DNA of 13,455 bases, taken from NCBI GenBank assembly GCA_902766575.1, contig CACXED010000327.1, positions 1 to 13,455 on the forward strand, given 5' to 3'. Made by a program: the position numbers and the translations under genes. Positions 11,731 through 13,455 of this stretch are shown piece by piece; position 1 is the stretch's first letter; every line of letters begins with the position of its first letter. The notes under the pieces are model-generated. The model was given only the letters and a program-made list of their open reading frames with translations. It did no database searches and was not told the origin of the DNA. This DNA comes from an uncultured Ruminococcus sp. (GTDB lineage Bacteria; Bacillota; Clostridia; Oscillospirales; CAG-272).

Positions 11731-13455
11731 TTAACCAGTGATAGTTTCTTGTGATGCGGGACCAAACTTGTTCTCGCAGTATGCGCAGCCGTTCAGCCAC
11801 TTCCAAATATTCTGGCTATTAGTCGATGTTGCACGAACATTATTAAATTCTACTGTCGCACCAGAAGCTGTCAATGGTACAGTTTGCTCGGTTACGTTCG
11901 GTGTATATCTCCAGCTCCAACTGGTCTTTTCTGTAACTGTGTAATCACCTATCGGAAGATCCTTGATCGTGACCGAACCACTTGTATTTTGATTGTCAAA
12001 TGCAATTACAACATCAATGCTAATACCATTTCCAGAAACATTGAATATGAAGCTCTGATTCTCGTCAATGGTATCTCGACCATTCTTTGTGATGGTCAGA
12101 TCAGCTAATGCTTTCTCGAACTTCGCGTAGTAGGTGGTTTCTGTCCAAACTGCATCTGCTGCCTTGGTAGGCTTGAACGTGTTAGCTTCGCTGACTTTAT
12201 TAGCTTCCGTGCAAGTAGGATCCGCGTACCAGCCGACAAAGCGATAGGTATCACTCGATGCTGTCGCCGTAGAGCCTTGTGCAGTTCCGGTCAGAACCTT
12301 CAACGTTTCCGATGCGGGAGTTACTGTACCGCTGCCATCAGGCCCGACTACCTCATAGTTGATCGTTACCTCTACCTCCTTGTAGTAGAAGGTGATAATG
12401 TTCAACTTTGCTTCGGTGCCTTCCTCAATACGGATGTTCAAGGTCTGAGACTTAGGATCAACAGCATCATAGTTCGTAATGTCAATCGCGCTCTCAGAAA
12501 TGACCTGTCCATACTTGCCAGTACCATTCTTCGGATTGGCCAGCTGTTTTCCTGTTCCCTGCTCCAGATAGCGCACCTGATACGGATAGCTGTTTCTGGT
12601 GTAGTACAGCTTCAGCTCAAGGCCACCGGATGTAAGTTTGCCGCTTGCGACGGTACCAGCAACCGAACCGTCATAAGTAAATCCGGGAATAGTCATAGAA
12701 GTCGCAGTATATGTCTCATTGATGTCGCCAACAGCCTGCGAAGAAGCATATTCCGTCCATGTCTTATTGCCCTGTGCGTCCTTAGCAAGATTCTCAGTGT
12801 AGTGAGTGATCTTGTAGTATGCGTGAGCGTCATCTTTCGAGTAGTAGAAGATGATTACATTATGCGTTGTGTCCGGATTCCCATTTTCATCTACGCTTAC
12901 TACCAAACGTTTCTGATATGCGTCAGGCAGATAACCGTTCACCGGTACAAAGGTTTCGGTTACGACAGCCTTACGGTTTTCATTATTCGTTTTGGTCGCC
13001 GCAACTAAGGTATACACTTTTCCATCAATTGTCACTGTTCCAAGCGTATCTTTTGCATCAGGATCATCAGTAACATAGTATACCGTGTACGGTACGGCGG
13101 TTTTCTGAACGTACCAGAAGGTGAAGACATTGGCGGCATTTTCCTCGGTAGCACTGATATCCAATGTCATCGAATGGCTCTTGACTACCGGGAAGTAGCT
13201 CTCCTGATAATCCGCGTAGAGGTCAGCGCCGCCCTTGGCTTCAAAAGTCTTGGTGACGCCCGCCAGACCGGAACCGGTGGTGGGAGCTGCGATCTCGGTT
13301 TCAGTGCCTTGAATCTTGTAGTAAATGGTGTACTGTTTCAGCACGTTGGAGCTCCACTTACCGTAGACCTGCAGGTCTTTGGTGACAGGCATATTTGCGA
13401 AGTCGAACGCCTTCTCAACGCCGTTATCCATGTAGAACCAGCCGACGAACGTATA
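11731..13455 (-). CDS. Large surface repeat protein (InlB-B, MucBP-like and CnaB domains), N-terminus missing
   Basis: The frame is open through the right edge, with YTFVGWFY preceding the ATG at 13431, so that ATG is internal. About 574 C-terminal residues are visible (numbered from the edge). They show an InlB B-type repeat (1-34, YTFVGWF to VYGKW), four MucBP-like repeats (about 39-118, 121-207, 211-288 and 290-359) ending in FTFWYV, IIFYYS, LYYTRN and ITFYYK, a second InlB B-type repeat (403-448), and a CnaB/SpaA-like domain (449-542). In the CnaB domain K457, E509 and N538/N539 are placed as expected for an internal Lys-Asn isopeptide bond. The tail WLNGCAYCENKFG carries a CxxC pair. No LPXTG motif or C-terminal membrane anchor follows, so attachment must be indirect. 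It is the first visible gene of a three-gene operon and probably an adhesin or fibre component. Confidence 0.82.
   Translation of the reverse strand, partial: YTFVGWFYMDNGVEKAFDFANMPVTKDLQVYGKWSSNVLKQYTIYYKIQGTETEIAAPTTGSGLAGVTKTFEAKGGADLYADYQESYFPVVKSHSMTLDISATEENAANVFTFWYVQKTAVPYTVYYVTDDPDAKDTLGTVTIDGKVYTLVAATKTNNENRKAVVTETFVPVNGYLPDAYQKRLVVSVDENGNPDTTHNVIIFYYSKDDAHAYYKITHYTENLAKDAQGNKTWTEYASSQAVGDINETYTATSMTIPGFTYDGSVAGTVASGKLTSGGLELKLYYTRNSYPYQVRYLEQGTGKQLANPKNGTGKYGQVISESAIDITNYDAVDPKSQTLNIRIEEGTEAKLNIITFYYKEVEVTINYEVVGPDGSGTVTPASETLKVLTGTAQGSTATASSDTYRFVGWYADPTCTEANKVSEANTFKPTKAADAVWTETTYYAKFEKALADLTITKNGRDTIDENQSFIFNVSGNGISIDVVIAFDNQNTSGSVTIKDLPIGDYTVTEKTSWSWRYTPNVTEQTVPLTASGATVEFNNVRATSTNSQNIWKWLNGCAYCENKFGPASQETITG

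Overview
The window looks like chromosomal DNA of a Gram-positive anaerobe of the class Clostridia, probably an uncultured gut or rumen lineage near Oscillospirales. The reasons are strong AGGAGG-type ribosome binding sites, textbook sigma-A promoters, an ECF transporter S component, a lipoprotein-type sugar-binding protein, a SipW-type surface protein beside an SLH protein, and GC-rich third codon positions. This taxonomic call is an inference; no rRNA, tRNA or phylogenetic marker is present.

Layout from left to right. (1) 1-501 is the 3' part of an ECF S-component gene, ended by a terminator. (2) 797-1597 is a short-chain dehydrogenase/reductase with its own sigma-A promoter and a long leader. 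It converges on (3), an orphan extracellular solute-binding lipoprotein gene on the minus strand (1657-3120), across a shared bidirectional terminator. (4) Divergent from the binding protein is a shortened AraC-type regulator (3206-3766). (5) On the minus strand follow a MATE efflux pump (3836-5200) and a five-bladed beta-propeller glycosidase-like protein (5374-6261), the latter behind a perfect-consensus promoter. (6) 6580-8060 is the pdxS-pdxT operon for PLP synthase, overlapping by one base. (7) 8244-9710 encodes the most unusual protein here: an XRE-type helix-turn-helix domain fused to about 24 rungs of a 16-residue glycine/aspartate beta-solenoid repeat resembling bactofilins. (8) 9778-13455 is a minus-strand surface-protein operon. 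In transcription order it contains a large MucBP-like/InlB-B/CnaB repeat protein (5' end outside the window), a SipW-dependent-signal (TasA/camelysin-like) protein, and a secreted protein with three SLH domains.

How the parts work together. PdxS and PdxT form one PLP synthase complex. The binding protein, the AraC remnant and the propeller glycosidase suggest glycan capture and processing, but no permease or ATPase is present. The three surface genes are spaced 12-15 bp apart, so they are probably made together. A plausible reading is an SLH-anchored, sortase-independent extracellular fibre or adhesin. Base composition drops sharply inside this operon, in the mature part of the SipW-type gene and the 3' end of the repeat protein, which suggests domain replacement.

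The best candidate for something undescribed is the XRE/beta-solenoid fusion. It has its own sigma-A promoter and terminator, no membrane segment or signal peptide, recently duplicated 96-bp repeats, strong net negative charge, and stacked cysteine pairs near its C-terminus.
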